Below are positions 33,235-44,752 of a stretch of 64,000 nt of DNA, piece after piece. The position numbers were made by a program, and so were the translations under genes. The stretch's first letter is position 1, and every line of letters begins with the position of its first letter. The notes beneath the pieces were generated by a model. That model did not search any database. It was not told where the DNA came from and saw nothing but the letters and a program-made list of their open reading frames with translations. Source of the stretch: Ditylenchus dipsaci (taxonomy: Eukaryota; Nematoda; Chromadorea; Rhabditida; Anguinidae); contig SADC01001287.1 of assembly GCA_004194705.1 (NCBI GenBank), forward strand, positions 496,001-560,000, read 5' to 3'.

Positions 33235-33535
33235 TAGACCTTGGTGTATTATTAGAAGCTACAACCAGGGTAGTCTATTTGACGATTACCTCAGCCATCC
33301 GCCTCAGCCGGTTGAGTCGAGAAAATTTTCCTCAGCCTCGGTCGTCAGTCTCAGCCGCCTGGTTAAACCGTGGCATTGAGTCTTTAGCTATGAAAATCTA
33401 AAATGGCTAAAAACAGGCTATTTTTTGAGTAACCGTTTGCTTAAAAATGTTAGATTTTTCATAGCTGAAAACTCAATGCTACAAATGACTTGGGAAGTTG
33501 TGACCTCTAATAATAGACCATGGTCTATCATTAAT
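33235..33535. mobile_element. Palindromic MITE
   Basis: TAGACCTTGGTGTATTATTA faces TAATAATAGACCATGGTCTA; inner arms CATTGAGTCTTTAGC and GAAAATCTAA face TTAGATTTTTCATAGC and CTCAATG. Confidence 0.6.
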
Positions 33536-33834
33536 AGAGGTTTTACGGTAGATTTGTTCTAGAATAGATTTTGGATTAGCCTGGCTTTACGTGATACCTT
33601 AAAAATGTGGTCTTTTTGAGATAGATTAAAAGCGAATTTCGGCGCTACTCAGTTTTAAAACCATGGTCAGAATTTATCATACTGAGTACAATTTTTTTCA
33701 AAATTCTTGTCGAAAATAATATTTTTTAATGAATATTATTCTAAACGCTCTAAAAGTCATTATATATTTTAAAACCAAATAAAACTTGCAGACTAAAAAT
33801 TTACACAAATGGGGATGAAAAAGGTACGTAGTAG

Positions 33835-34090
33835 GTCGCCTAGTTGGCTTCCCAAGACCTTCGTATCCCCAAAAAAGTGAATTGGAGTGATCATTGATAA
33901 AACTCAGCTCTACCTTGTGTGGACGTCAAAGCAGAACAGCCAAAAAGCAAAGTCTTTTTCTCTTATGCTGCTGCGGAATCCATCACATTACTCATGTGAT
34001 ATGCTTCATGGAAGAATGGGCTGGATGGTTGGATTGCGTTGAACGACACAAAGACGAATTTTCTCGAATATCTGTGCCAAAAAATCATTG
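33835..34090 (+). pseudogene. Dispersed coding fragment, copy C
   Basis: The plus-strand frame has RSPSWLPKTFVSPKK, RTAKKQSLFL, then after a shift the expected AxxxHDS-like region, and VERHKDEFSRI before TGA. Related to fragments at 22740 and 29395. It is degenerate and has no gene structure around it. Confidence 0.45.
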
Positions 34091-35320
34091 AGCAGACTAA
34101 TCAATAAGTAAAAATTGCCAACTGACGTTTTTCAAGCCTTTTTAAGACGCCGAATCGCAGCAGTAAGCACAATCAAAAATATATTTCATCACTTATCTTT
34201 TAATACACCTTATAATATTATAAATGAATAATAAAACTATTACCTATTGGCTATTTTTTTGCTTATTATTGCAGGTAATTTTAGAAAAGAGAATATACAA
34301 GTGTTAATAAAAGACTCATTGAATTTTGACTCAACTAATTTTCTATCCGTGAAATCCATAATAATAGTCTAAACCAGCACTAAATGTGTAATTGAAATAT
34401 TGTTATGGTGGTCAAGAAATACCGTGTATTCTTTATCAAGTCGCCACTCTCCAACAACCCCAATAACCTTTTATCTTAGACTAGAGAAAAATTTGAAAAC
34501 CTGTGTTTGCGCTTTCTTAATTATCGCGAAATCTCTTGATTACATTTTTTAGATTTTGGTTGAGCACACGAAAATCGTTAAACACACCTCAAACTTTTCG
34601 ATTTTACAAGGATTGAAAAAAAAATCCCGTGAGAACTTAATAAAGAATATACGAGTATGTATAATGAATTTCGGTTCCAACAAAAAGTCTTAACAGCTCT
34701 TTTTGTAAGGCTTATGACAAATTTATCCTAGGACTTATGGTTAAGGAAAATAAAAAAGTATAACCAAAACAAATTACAAAAAAAATCTTAAAAGTGCACA
34801 GGGTTAGGTAAATAATATCTTCGTTTTTAATACTAGGGCCTTAACCATCTCTATATAGTATTTGGACTGAATTTCTCCGTCTGGTTTTTTAGTAATTAAA
34901 TTCTTTTAACTTAGTTTCAAGGACTCGAAAAAAATTTTGAGTCCTTCTTTCGAGTTTCGAGTCCTCGAAAAAAATTTAGAACCATATAGTCCCGGTTTAA
35001 AATATTCTGGCTCTCTTCTCTGTTGATGCTGTCATCCCTCCCTTTGGCCTTAGGTATCTTCTCTCTTTTGTCCTTTTTTTCAGCCCTCGGTTTAAAAGTG
35101 TTCGAAAAAAACACTTACAGTACGGTAAGTGTCTTTTTCGAAGTTAGGAAAGTTTTACTTTTACATAGCGTGTGTGAGATGATAACATTTTTTAGACGAA
35201 ATTATTTACGAACCGTAATTCTCATTTTTAAACAGGGTAATATAAAACTTTGAAAAAAAAAATTCATTTAAAAAAACCCAAATTTTTCTCGGCATTGAAC
35301 AGGCAGCAGTGCCCGCGCAA
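34091..35320. other. No gene seen
   Basis: AT-rich. Only short inverted repeats of CGAAAAAAATTT with GAGTCCT around 34920-34980 and CCGTACTGTAAGTG near 35110 were noted. Confidence 0.45.
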
Positions 35321-35327
35321 GTAACTG

Positions 35328-35941
35328 GTGCACCAAAAGTTCGGAAAAATTTCAAAACGTAGGTTTTTCAGCTCTGCTCATTCGCTTTCGAATAGTTTAT
35401 AAAGCTTTTTGGAATATTTTAAAATAGTCATCATTTTGGTGCAAACACTCACGAAATCATTTTGAAAAGTTGACAAGCATTCTCATCACCTTAACTGGTC
35501 AAAAGTTCAATTCAGGGCTAGGCGCTTCAGCATTGTCTTAGCATTGTGTTGTAGCACAGTTCAAGAGAAACAAGATCTATTTTACAAAATTATTAATAAA
35601 ACTGTGAGTGTTGAGATATGATATTTTGGAAAAAAACAATTTCTTAAAAAAGACGGTGCAATAGCCGAAAATTTGAAAAAACTTGGATTTTGGTCATTTT
35701 TGAAAGAAATTATTTTTTCCAAAACGTCATATCTCAACACTCACAGTTTAAATGGTGATTCTGTAAAATGAATCTTGTTTCTCTTAAACTGCGCTACAAC
35801 ACAGTGCTAAGACGATGCTGAAGCGCCTAGCCCCGAATTAAACTTTTGACCAGTTCAGCCCTCTCTGTTTGAAATTTTTTTGTAGCAAACTTTTTACTTT
35901 TAATAATGAGTTAAAAAGTCGGCTTCGAACTTTTGGTACAC
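35328..35941. mobile_element. Fold-back element B, about 614 bp
   Basis: Ends GTGCACCAAAAGTTCGG and CGAACTTTTGGTACAC. Arms pair to a centre near 35660. It carries the shared core (TTGTAGCACAGTTCAAGAG, TTTTACAAAATT, GTTGAGATATGA). Confidence 0.85.
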
Positions 35942-36059
35942 TATTTATGGTTATGATCACATTTATCAGCCGTATAAAATGGTTTTAACCAGTAGCAATA
36001 ATCACACAAATCATGAGTATATTCAACCTTGAGCCCTTTTCTAGCTTGGGACTTGGACT

Positions 36060-36225
36060 TGAGACACAAATCACTCAAAAGTGACCCTGGATGCATAAAA
36101 AAATGAATGCATACCAGAGTCACTTTACGCGGTAGGCCCCAGTTAACAAAATTTTGTTCCAATTCCATCTTTTGGGGTATCTAGGTAGCCTTTAATTTTG
36201 GTTTACCCTGGTCCCCCACGGTAAA
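36060..36225 (+). repeat. Dispersed direct repeat
   Basis: GATGCATAAAAA, GCGGTAGGCCCCAGTTAA, GGGGTATCTAGGTAGCCTTT and CTGGTCCCCCA correspond in order to 26340-26475. Non-coding. Confidence 0.7.
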
Positions 36226-36740
36226 AAGTAAAAATTTCGTCAAAAAAAATTCTTCTAAAAAGTGCTTTTTTATCATTTTTATAATATAAACATCCTTAGA
36301 AAGGGTAAAAACTATGAATTCGAGCACGTTTAGGATTAGGAAGTTTATCCGGCTTACATTAGGGTTTATTTGAATTTGTTTGACACACAACCTATGATGC
36401 ATATTTCTTAACTACAATTACAATGCTTTGTTACATTGTTGTAACAGAAGTTTCATCGTTTTATAATAGATTTTCAAAGCCTCATCCTGGTCGATTTAAA
36501 AGGGGGGGCCGATATTTTTGTAAAAATGACATCTTTTGGATAAGGTTTCTATCATTATTTGCTATCTCCAAATAGTCGTAAGACCTTCAAGGTTTGACAT
36601 AAGGTTTGAGCATATTGACAAAGATGTCGGCAGTAATAGACCTCTTTTGCTGACCCGAGGAGATAGGAAATAAGTAAAAACTATGGTAGAAAAAATGTCA
36701 ATAAGTAGCCGTCCATGTCTCCTCATCTTTTAAGATAATA

Positions 36741-37479
36741 CAGAGTGTTTTTTAAATTAAAATTGTTTTAGTCTGTAATATTATTTTTATTAAGATATAT
36801 TTAACAAAGCTTATGCTTGTTTGAAAGCCCTGAATGTGCGATTGAAGACTTATTTCTTGGTTTTACAAAAATTTGATTTCGGTTGTGATGAAATTTTCAA
36901 TTTAATTTCTGGTGATGCAAAAAGTTTTAATGTTAAGTTGTAGCGCAGTTAAAGAGCTACAAAAGCAGATTTACAGAAAAAAAATTTCAAGAGAAGAATG
37001 TTTGGATATAGCTATTAAAAAAAAACGAAAAAGAACTAAAATTCAGGTTTCTTCATTTTTTTCCAATTTTGCTCATTTTTTGAAAATTTTTTTTTTAAAA
37101 GACCATATCTTGACAATCTTACATCCAAAAAAAATTCTGTAAGATAAATTTTGTAGCCTGAATCTGTGCTACAACATGGAATTAAGATATTTTAAGAGAG
37201 CGTATATTAAGGTTTATTTTAATTTTGTTGGACACACAACCTATGATGCATATTTCTTAACTACGATATTTAAATCGACTCCCTTGAAAACTTGTCAAAA
37301 ATGACACAATTTTTTAATCGATTTTTTCACAACCGAAATCAAATTTTTTGTAAAAACCAAAAAATATTTCTTCGATCGCACATTCAGCACTTTCAAACAA
37401 GCATGAGTTTTGTTAAATATGTCTTAGTGAAAAAATTTTTACAAACTAAAACAATTTTAATTGAAAAAAAAACACCCTG
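36741..37479. mobile_element. Fold-back element C, 739 bp
   Basis: TA-flanked. Left end CAGAGTGTTTTTTAAATTAA faces AACACCCTG on the right after a TTAATTGAAAAAA run. Long arms include TTCGGTTGTGATGAAA and AATGTGCGATTGAAGA. It carries the shared core (TTGTAGCGCAGTTAAAGAGC, ATTTACAGAA). Confidence 0.85.
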
Positions 37480-37850
37480 TATATATACAAAGGGCAAAAT
37501 GCTCCAAAAATGCTGGTAAAAATGCTGATAGGAGTATCAGTAATTGCGCCGCTATCGGCGCCATCGTCTTGGGTGCAGAGTCTGCACTGTAGATTATACC
37601 ATAATCAATTTTTAACTTCTAAAGTCAATATCTCAATTTTCGCAGCAAACCCCAAGTCTTTATACAAATGGTCCTCCGCCGTAAAAAGGGCTTTCTAATG
37701 AGTTCAAACTCGCTTGATAAAAAATCTCTCAGAAAAAAGTTATAATTGGCACAACGGGGGCAATACTTTTTTTGTCACAGATTCACTTTTTTCTGTCACA
37801 GATTTCCTCTTTTCTGTCACAGATTAGATTCTCGGCACGAAATCCACAGC
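37480..37850. other. No gene seen
   Basis: Spacer with three copies of TTTTCTGTCACAGATT at 37775-37825. No exon supported. Confidence 0.45.
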
Positions 37851-37854
37851 TTTT

Positions 37855-38280
37855 AATTTTTTTGGATATTGATTTTTTTGGCGCAAATTAGATCTTTTTT
37901 GGTGCAAATATTTTTTAAGATTTTGGTTTTACGTTTTTCTATCAATTTTTTCAGCCTTTTTTTACAAGTGATAACACCATCAGGTGCCCTGCGATTCTAA
38001 TTTCTAACGAAATATCATTCGCTGCAATATCTTTGTAAAAAAGTAAAAGTATGAACCAAATTATTTGTTCTAACCTCTTTCATACTTTTACCTTATGTGT
38101 TATATTTTGCAAAGATTTTTCAGTTGAAATAGCTTGATAGAAACTAGAATCGCAGGGCTACCTGATGGTGTCATCATTTTTTTTTGAAGATTGAAAAATT
38201 TAATATAAAACGCAAAACCAAAATTTGAAAGAAAATTTGCACCAAAAAAATCAATATCCATTTTTTGTGTGAAATTCAGG
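37855..38280. mobile_element. Fold-back element, family 2
   Basis: TGGATATTGATTTTTTTGG faces CAAAAAAATCAATATCCA. ACACCATCAGGTGCCCTGCG, GATTCTAATTTCTA and AAAAGTATGAACC correspond to the elements at 14905 and 44288. Confidence 0.75.
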
Positions 38281-38306
38281 GGCGGGCAAAGACCAGATGG
38301 CTCAGG

Positions 38307-38556
38307 ACCCACTCCGGAATGGCCAAAAGGCCAAAATAATTGTTTTTTGGGTGTATACTAAAGGGGAGTAAACTTTTTGAGAAAAATCCATTGAGCGGAT
38401 CATATTTCGGGTCCGAAGGGCTTAATCTCCCACAACTCCACCCTGAACTACTAAAATCACCATAAACCTGGAATTCTTTTCTTAAAAAGTTTACTCCCCT
38501 TAAGTATTCCCCCAAAAAACCAATTATTTTGGCCTTTTGGCCATTCCGGAGTGGGT
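38307..38556. mobile_element. 250-bp palindrome with ACCCACTCCGGAATGG ends
   Basis: ACCCACTCCGGAATGGCC and GGCCATTCCGGAGTGGGT are exact complements; GGGGAGTAAACTTTTTGAG faces CTTAAAAAGTTTACTCCCC. Non-coding. Confidence 0.85.
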
Positions 38557-38711
38557 CGGAATAGAGATATTAGTATAGAGATATTAGTTTATTACTATTA
38601 GAAGAGGATTGCTACTTCCGCTTTTAGCTGAAAACATTCGTTCGCTTTTCGCTTCATTCGCTTTTTCAAAATTTTTGTTCTAAACATACCTTTTTGCAGG
38701 TTTGAATGCAA

Positions 38712-38853
38712 AATGAATCAACCAAGAGAATTTACGAAAAAAACAATGCGTAGAAAAAGTCAACCATACAGATCTGATACATTAGATACATACAATGGCT
38801 ACGGTGGCTATAATAATGATTATGCAGGTGGTGCGCATATTTCAAAAGAGAAT
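38712..38853 (+). CDS. 5' fragment of a paralogue of the 337-codon gene
   Basis: After a TTTTGCAG acceptor, an ATG at 38712 opens MNQPREFTKKTMRRKSQP, then YNGYGGYNNDYAGGAHISKEN. The first 85 bp differ from the 27652 gene by many substitutions, while the last 55 bp are identical to it. The frame then runs straight into the flank of the inverted duplicate. It shows the original start codon context (ATG where the other copy has GTG). Confidence 0.7.
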
Positions 38854-40447
38854 CCACCCCTTATTGAAGAGTAAGGCCAAAAAAACTTCGAAAAATTGTC
38901 TTGGGCGAATAAGTGAATAAAGCGAAAAGTTATAGCCAAAACTTATAAGGTTTCTATTTTGCACGTTAACAACCCATATTTATGAGAATTTTGACCAGCG
39001 CCCTGCCCAGTTTTATTTTCAAAATAAAAACAGAGCCCGTGAACTTGACCTGGGAGATTTCACCATCACCGGCTAAGAATTATGACAATTTTTCGATCCT
39101 TTTTACATACAATTCGCCTTTAATTTCCACGCACAACCTGTCGTGTTATATTTTTTTATCCAAATCAAATCTGTCCTATATAGCTAAATAAGTGTAAAAA
39201 GGGCAGTTTTTTGCATTTACTCATTTGCTTGACATTAGTTTTCGATGTTCGAGTTTAGCAGTTTATAACTGTTTGAAAATAAATTTCAAAGTTTGCAACT
39301 TTAAGGTTGTGAATGCAGAGTGAACCAACCAAGTGAATTTACAAGAGAGTCGATGCGCAGAACAAGTCATCATGCAGTCGATGAACACAATGACTACGGT
39401 GGCTATAATAATGATTATGCAGGTGGTGCGCATATTTCAAAAGAGAATTTACTGAATAATTCCTTTAATAACTATAATGAAAAAGTTTGGTAACTCAAGA
39501 TAATGAAGTCAACGATATGCAATTACAATTAAAACTGGCTGGGGGCAAAAAAATATCAGACTGAACTAGCTGAAACAGTGTCTAAAGTAGTAGAAAACTG
39601 TACTCATAATTTGACACGTCAAGCTTCCGACTTGGCCCTAAATTTATTTCAACAAACTGGTTTTATGGAACAAAAAGATATGATAATATAAAAACATTGA
39701 TCAGTCAGCATGGCAATGTGCTTGCTGCAAAAATAGCTGAAAAAGCTAGGGATGCAGTGCTACACTTTGGACTAAAGTCTATTCTTAAAGTAGTAGATAT
39801 GGTCAAGGCTAGAGAAGAACTTCAAGAGCAAGCATATGAGCTTATTATGCGGCAGTACCACAAGCTCAACAATTTCTAGCCAAACAGGTTCAGAAAATAG
39901 GCGAGAAAGTGATTGGAAATGTAATGTCACATAGTAGACTTGGTGTTAATATAGCTGGGGCTAGAGTCAAAACCCTGCTCAACAATCTAGGACTGCCTCA
40001 ATTAGGTGACTCTACCCAAAAACTATTGCTCGATAATGCTTCTATAGTATTGATCATGCTCATAAAGTATTGAGAAGAGCACCTCCAAAAGCAGGTCAAG
40101 CATTGTCAACGGTGTTTGCTGGAACTAAACATATGGTCAATTTCTTCAAAGACTCTTTGTTGGGTGCTTTCAGAAAAGAAGAAGAAATGTTTACTCAAGT
40201 TCCAGATATTCTATGCTTAGCGGTACCTTTACCTGGCAGCCCAGGTTATCAGCCAGTTACCATCTCTTGGTCTCGAGCCCGTTCATGACTATTCATTGAT
40301 GAGGATCAAGACATTTATGTTAATTAGTGTTTGTATATAATTACAAATTATTTTTGAGTTTTTGCTGTATAATATCTGTATTTAAAATCTTTCATAAAAG
40401 TGTGATAACCCCTGCTAAAATCATTGAAATGAATATACTGTATGTCT
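38854..40447 (+). repeat. 1.6-kb inverted duplication, copy 2
   Basis: Reverse complement of 27531-29133. The 5' junction is inside the paralogue's coding sequence (AAAGAGAAT then CCACCCC) and the 3' junction is before the paralogue's last exon remnant. Confidence 0.9.
39329..40328 (+). pseudogene. Damaged inverted copy of the 337-codon gene
   Basis: Relative to copy 1 the coding region has one-base losses at about 39481 (A run), 39681 (TT to T), 39848 (GG to G), 40053 (GG to G), 40256 (GG to G), 40263 (CC to C) and 40293 (CC to C), and a gain at about 39550 (A run). I found no substitution in the parts compared. The open segments therefore fall in different frames, for example 39697-39879 and 40070-40288. 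As written it cannot make the protein, but the lesion pattern suggests sequence error in this copy rather than decay. Confidence 0.75.
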
Positions 40448-40499
40448 TTAATTTTTGTTAAATTAACTTAACTTCTGTACAATATATTTGTTCTTTTCA

Positions 40500-40545
40500 A
40501 ATACTTTTTTATGATTCTATCAATGATGATCAGGACGTTTACGTG
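40500..40545 (+). pseudogene. 3' coding remnant of the paralogue
   Basis: The frame YDSINDDQDVYV followed by a stop matches the last residues of the 27652 gene (SIDEDQDIYVN) but with substitutions. It is therefore the paralogue's own C-terminus, left after its middle was replaced. Confidence 0.6.
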
Positions 40546-40890
40546 TTAATACTCTGTAAATTTATTTTATATGTACGATTGAGGTTTTATTTTTTTTTGT
40601 AGCTATTGACTTGTGGTTATTTTTCACAAAAAGTTACTTATTGTTGTAATTTTTTAAAACTCATACTATAATATTTCGAATATACATTAACAAATATACA
40701 CTAAATGCATTGTTTTTTTATATGCCATTGCATATTCGAATTCACAATTCTTTCCTAAAAAAGCCTCTTAAACTTTGACATGGCCTAGGATAATTTTTTT
40801 TTAATGTAATTTTTGGAATGTGAAACACAACTGCGTAAAGAAAAAATCATTCTTACCTACCACCCTATTCTTTTGTTGTAATTTCTAAAC
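40546..40890. other. No gene seen
   Basis: AT-rich 3' flank of the paralogue, no supported structure. Confidence 0.4.
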
Positions 40891-40893
40891 ATA

Positions 40894-41112
40894 CCGTATA
40901 TGCTCTATTATTAGACACCCCCTAAGTTCAAAATCGTGTTTTTGACCCTTTTTTGATCACTTCTCTCAGGCAAGTTGCCAACCATTTGATAGCTCATCTT
41001 TCTAGCTACAAAATGGGTGGTACTTGCCTGAGAAGTGATCAAAAAGTGGGTCAAAAACACAATGCCAAAAACACGATTTTGAACTTAGGGGTCTATTAAT
41101 AAGCATATACGG
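40894..41112. mobile_element. MITE, CCGTAT family
   Basis: CCGTATATGCTCTATTATTA faces TATTAATAAGCATATACGG with TA on both sides. Inner arms CACTTCTCAGGCAAGT-type also pair. Confidence 0.75.
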
Positions 41113-41114
41113 TA

Positions 41115-41650
41115 AGACAAACACATGGTCATCTGGCTGTTTGACGAATTGATAGATTGCTGTCGTAAATGAGTTATAACAGATTGCGATTATACGGTTT
41201 TTACAATGTTAAATACCCGATAAAAAAGTTCAGTTTTTTATTGCCAAATTGAAATTTACAGCCAGAATTAAATCATTCATGTATTTTTTTTTATTTGTTA
41301 CAGGTAGACCCTCAATAGTCCCATTACCCTTTTTTGTGTGAACATAACTTTTTGTCTGAATTTATTTCTTTATTTTTCACAGTTTATACACTTACAGTGG
41401 ATTTTCGTTGTTAACTACTTCACAGTTAAGCTGTCTAACTATGGGCTCTGCCGACAGTTATTTTCTGACAATTTATTGTTTTATTATCAACTTCAGCCAT
41501 TCACTATATTAGAGTTGACGTATTGTAGTCCCTTGGTACTTATCTTTTATCGCACCCCTTTTAACACTGAAATGCCCGATTGTCCTAAAAGCACATTCTG
41601 GTGCAGAACTTCACGGTGAACACGATAGTGAAAAAAATGGAAAAGTCACC
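41115..41650. other. No gene seen
   Basis: AT-rich. An open frame at 41338-41619 lacks convincing splice or start context and is not called. Confidence 0.4.
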
Positions 41651-41659
41651 ATTTGTGGG

Positions 41660-42170
41660 CATATTTGCACGGGCGCCAGCGCCGGTGTGCGCCCGGAAAA
41701 TTTGAAAAAAATTGGGGCGCCGGCGCTAGCGCCGGGCCTGGCGCCGATTTCGAAAATTGCGTAGTCGGGCGCCGGCGCCCTTTTTCAGTGCTTTTTCATA
41801 ACTTTTTAAATGATAGAAGTAGGCTTTTTTAAACTGTGTTTTGTACTGATTTTCTTGGCCTTTTCAGCTTATATGACACATACAGCTTTAGTTCTCTCAA
41901 AAATTTTCAGATTTTGCAGAGTTGAATTTTACACCGGCGCCCGGTTCGGCGGCCGGTGCCGATTTTGATACACTTCGGCGCCCGTTCTGACACATACTTT
42001 TAAGAAGCAAGAGCATTTTGACTTATAATAGCGAATCGATTGACATGTAAAATATTTAAAATAAATAATTCGCATAGCTACTTTATTGTGTTTTCACTTG
42101 GCGCGTGGCGCCAATTTTTCACATTTTTCGCGCGGGCGCCAACTTTTTTGTCAATGGTGCCCGCGCCGAT
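41660..42170. repeat. GGCGCC-rich dispersed repeat, second copy
   Basis: TTGCACGGGCGCCAGCGCCGG, GGGCGCCGGCGCCC and later GGCGCCAATTTT clusters in AT-rich DNA. Same family as 3455-3800. Confidence 0.55.
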
Positions 42171-42549
42171 TTTTTTTGCAAGTTTGTTTGTGGGTCAGCT
42201 TATGCAACGTACAAATAATTTCAAAAGGGCTACTCTCGTCAATTTTTATTATCGATATCAGTGACTTCTGACTTAAACGAAAGCGCAGATCACGGGCTTT
42301 TAAATAAGGTATCATCGAGGTATTTATGAAAAAGTTATGTAAACAAGATGAACAGGGGCTATCTGGCGCTTAATTATTATTTGAAACAACAGCAAACACA
42401 TCATGAGGTTTGTTCAGTAAAGTTATAAAAATGCAAATCTATACTTAAGCTTGACCTTTTTCATATCGAGTATTCTACCCTCGATATAACGAACTCCGGA
42501 GGACAAACGGAAATATTTGTTAAATATCTAGTTGACTTTAACCCAATTA

Positions 42550-42745
42550 CAGCCGACGCTCTCCATAGCGTCGCTCCCCATTGCGTCCAGCTCTCCATTG
42601 CGTCCGCCTTTTTTTGGTTTGGTTGGTTGTCTATGAAATTACCTATAACGACTCCCCCATTGCGTCCGCTCTTCATTGCGTCCAGCTCCCCATTGCGTCC
42701 GGGTGAGGCTGGTCCCGACATTATATTAACGCTCTCCATTGTGTC
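42550..42745. mobile_element. Pogo-like end with CTCTCCATTGCGTCC repeats
   Basis: Starts TA then CAGCCGACGCTCTCC, followed by four or five tandem copies of CTCCCCATTGCGTCC in two clusters. The same units occur at 43574-43715. Confidence 0.55.
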
Positions 42746-42915
42746 CGCCTGTTAAATTAGGGACAAAACGTGAAAATGGGTTGTAAAAGCCAATTATTTT
42801 ATATGTTCTGCAAGGAAAACATTCTTCACACATTGTTTTGCACTGCCAGTGTTCTTTTCGTTTTCTGAAATTTTGTGATCGTGTAGTTTTTTTGTGATCA
42901 TATAGTTATTACATA

Positions 42916-43009
42916 CCGTATATATTCTAATAACTGCCCCGGGGCGCGTTTATTTTCCAATCCTACTACATCAGAAGGAGGAAGTCACAATCTATTAGTG
43001 GAAATACGG
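42916..43009. mobile_element. 94-bp MITE, CCGTAT family
   Basis: CCGTATATATTCTAATAA and TATTAGTGGAAATACGG ends, both flanked by TA. Confidence 0.65.
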
Positions 43010-43319
43010 TAGTTATTCTTTGTTATATAGGTAAAATTACTCTATTCTATAAGATCTACACGTGTAGCCTAGTGGGTTAGCTTCCTACTTTTTACGTTAT
43101 TACATTCTTCTTATCAAAATTCCGTTTGTTAACTCTTAGCCTCAAGTCCTGGCAAACGAAGAGTGATCACTCTGGAAACAAAGAAGAAAATCATCGAAGC
43201 TTTGCCTGGAGAGAATCGAGAAGAGCTGAGCAAGGATTTCTTTGTAGCCTTTTTATTCCCCAGGGGATTAGTTTTCAACCCATGAAAAGTTTTGAAATTA
43301 AAAATCAAAAATGGCCTTA

Positions 43320-43502
43320 CAGTCAAACCTCGATATAGTAACACTCGAATACAGTGCCACCTCCAATATAGTTACACCCTAAGATCAGTCAGTCTAATTT
43401 TAGCTTAAATAAAATGACTAAATTGACACTCCAATATAGTGACACTCCAGTATAGTGACACCTGAAGGCGGTCCCAAGGTGTGTCATATCGAGGTTTGAC
43501 TG
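43320..43502. mobile_element. 183-bp pogo-like MITE
   Basis: CAGTCAAACCTCGATATAG on the left and CATATCGAGGTTTGACTG on the right, with TA target duplications (43318-43319, 43503-43504). CAGT-type ends and TA duplication are those of pogo/Tigger elements. Subterminal ATAGTGACACTCC units are tandemly repeated and a GGTCCC block lies near the right end. Confidence 0.85.
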
Positions 43503-43573
43503 TAACTCTAAAACTGTTTACTCTAATCCTAGTCGAAAAATGAGGGGTGAGAGATGATTAGAGGGTGGGAGAG

Positions 43574-43715
43574 GAGGTCCGCTCTCCATAGCGTCCGGCT
43601 GTGAATAGTTCAATACTATGACTCACTCCATTGCGTCCGCTCTTCATTGCATCCAGCTCTCCATTGCGTCCGGGTCGGGCCGCCCCAGCCCGGACGCAAT
43701 GGAGAGCGTCGACTG
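43574..43715. mobile_element. Pogo-like MITE with CATTGCGTCC repeats
   Basis: The right end GGACGCAATGGAGAGCGTC plus GACTG is followed by TA; the left end is CCGCTCTCCATAGCGTCC. Several CTCTCCATTGCGTCC units lie between. Confidence 0.6.
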
Positions 43716-44287
43716 TACAAATTCTATTTAATAAGAGCCCCTATCATCTCTCTGAAAATCGCGAAAACTTCGAGTCAATTTCGAAATTTTTAGTCGCTTT
43801 CGATGTCAATTGGTGTTTTCAAAGTTGAGATTTTCCTGTAAAAATAGAGAAAAGTACACCTACTCAATACTGAAAATCCAGACGTAGTTTGTTAACCGAA
43901 AAATGGGCTCATTCAACCCATTTGAAAAATAGCCAATACTTTTGGGACACCCTGTAGAACATTTTCAAGAAACGAATAGATTTCTGCACCCGCTTTTTTT
44001 CACTGTAATGGACTGGTATGTCTGTTTTCTCTCTTTCACTAGTTTTTTCATTTTTCAATTTACCTGATGCCCGCCTTTTTTCCAACTGAAGTATTTGCTA
44101 CAAAAAAGCTTTGCTACATATAATAACACCGCAGATGCTGCTATTCTCACAGCTTTGAATGTTATATATTCCACTGTTATGTGTCGGACTCGAGTTCATT
44201 ACCATTTTCCACCGTCTGCTTAATTTATGCTTTACTTTTTTAAGTAGAATCGCAACTATATAAAGGGTGATTTAAGTCGTGTGTCAC

Positions 44288-44712
44288 GTTTTTTTTGGGT
44301 AAAACGGAATTTTGCAGCTAGTTTTGTTTTAATTTTTTTTCTTAAAATTTCTTAACTTTTTCGAAGGTAATAACGCCATCATGTAGCCCTACGATTCTAG
44401 TTTCTAGTGACGTGTCATTTATTGCACCATCTCTGAAAGAAGTAGAGCAAAAAAATGAAAGTATGAACCAAAATATTTTTTTATTTGCTCCATACTTTAG
44501 TTTTTTGCTCTACTTTTTGTAAAGATAGTGCAATAAATGACACTTCACTAGAAACTAGAAAAGTAGGGCTACATGATGGTGTTATTACTTTAGAAAAAGT
44601 TAAAAATTTTTATAGAAAAAAGGAAAAACATAAATTTGCTGCAAAATTACGAGAATTAGCTGCGAAATTACGAGAATTTGCTGCAAAAATTCCGTTTTAC
44701 CCGTTTTTTTTG
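44288..44712. mobile_element. Fold-back element, family 2, about 425 bp
   Basis: GGGTAAAACGGAATTTTGCAG faces GCTGCAAAAATTCCGTTTTACCC. CATGTAGCCCTACGATTCTA and AAAGTATGAACC correspond to the elements at 37855 and 14905. Confidence 0.8.
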
Positions 44713-44752
44713 GTAAAAAAAAGGGTTGGAGTGCTATTGGTGTGCCTGGGTA

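Noticed and set aside
41338..41619. 93-codon hydrophobic frame as a membrane protein gene
   Set aside because: No acceptor, donor or conserved motif; base composition equals that of the surrounding AT-rich DNA.
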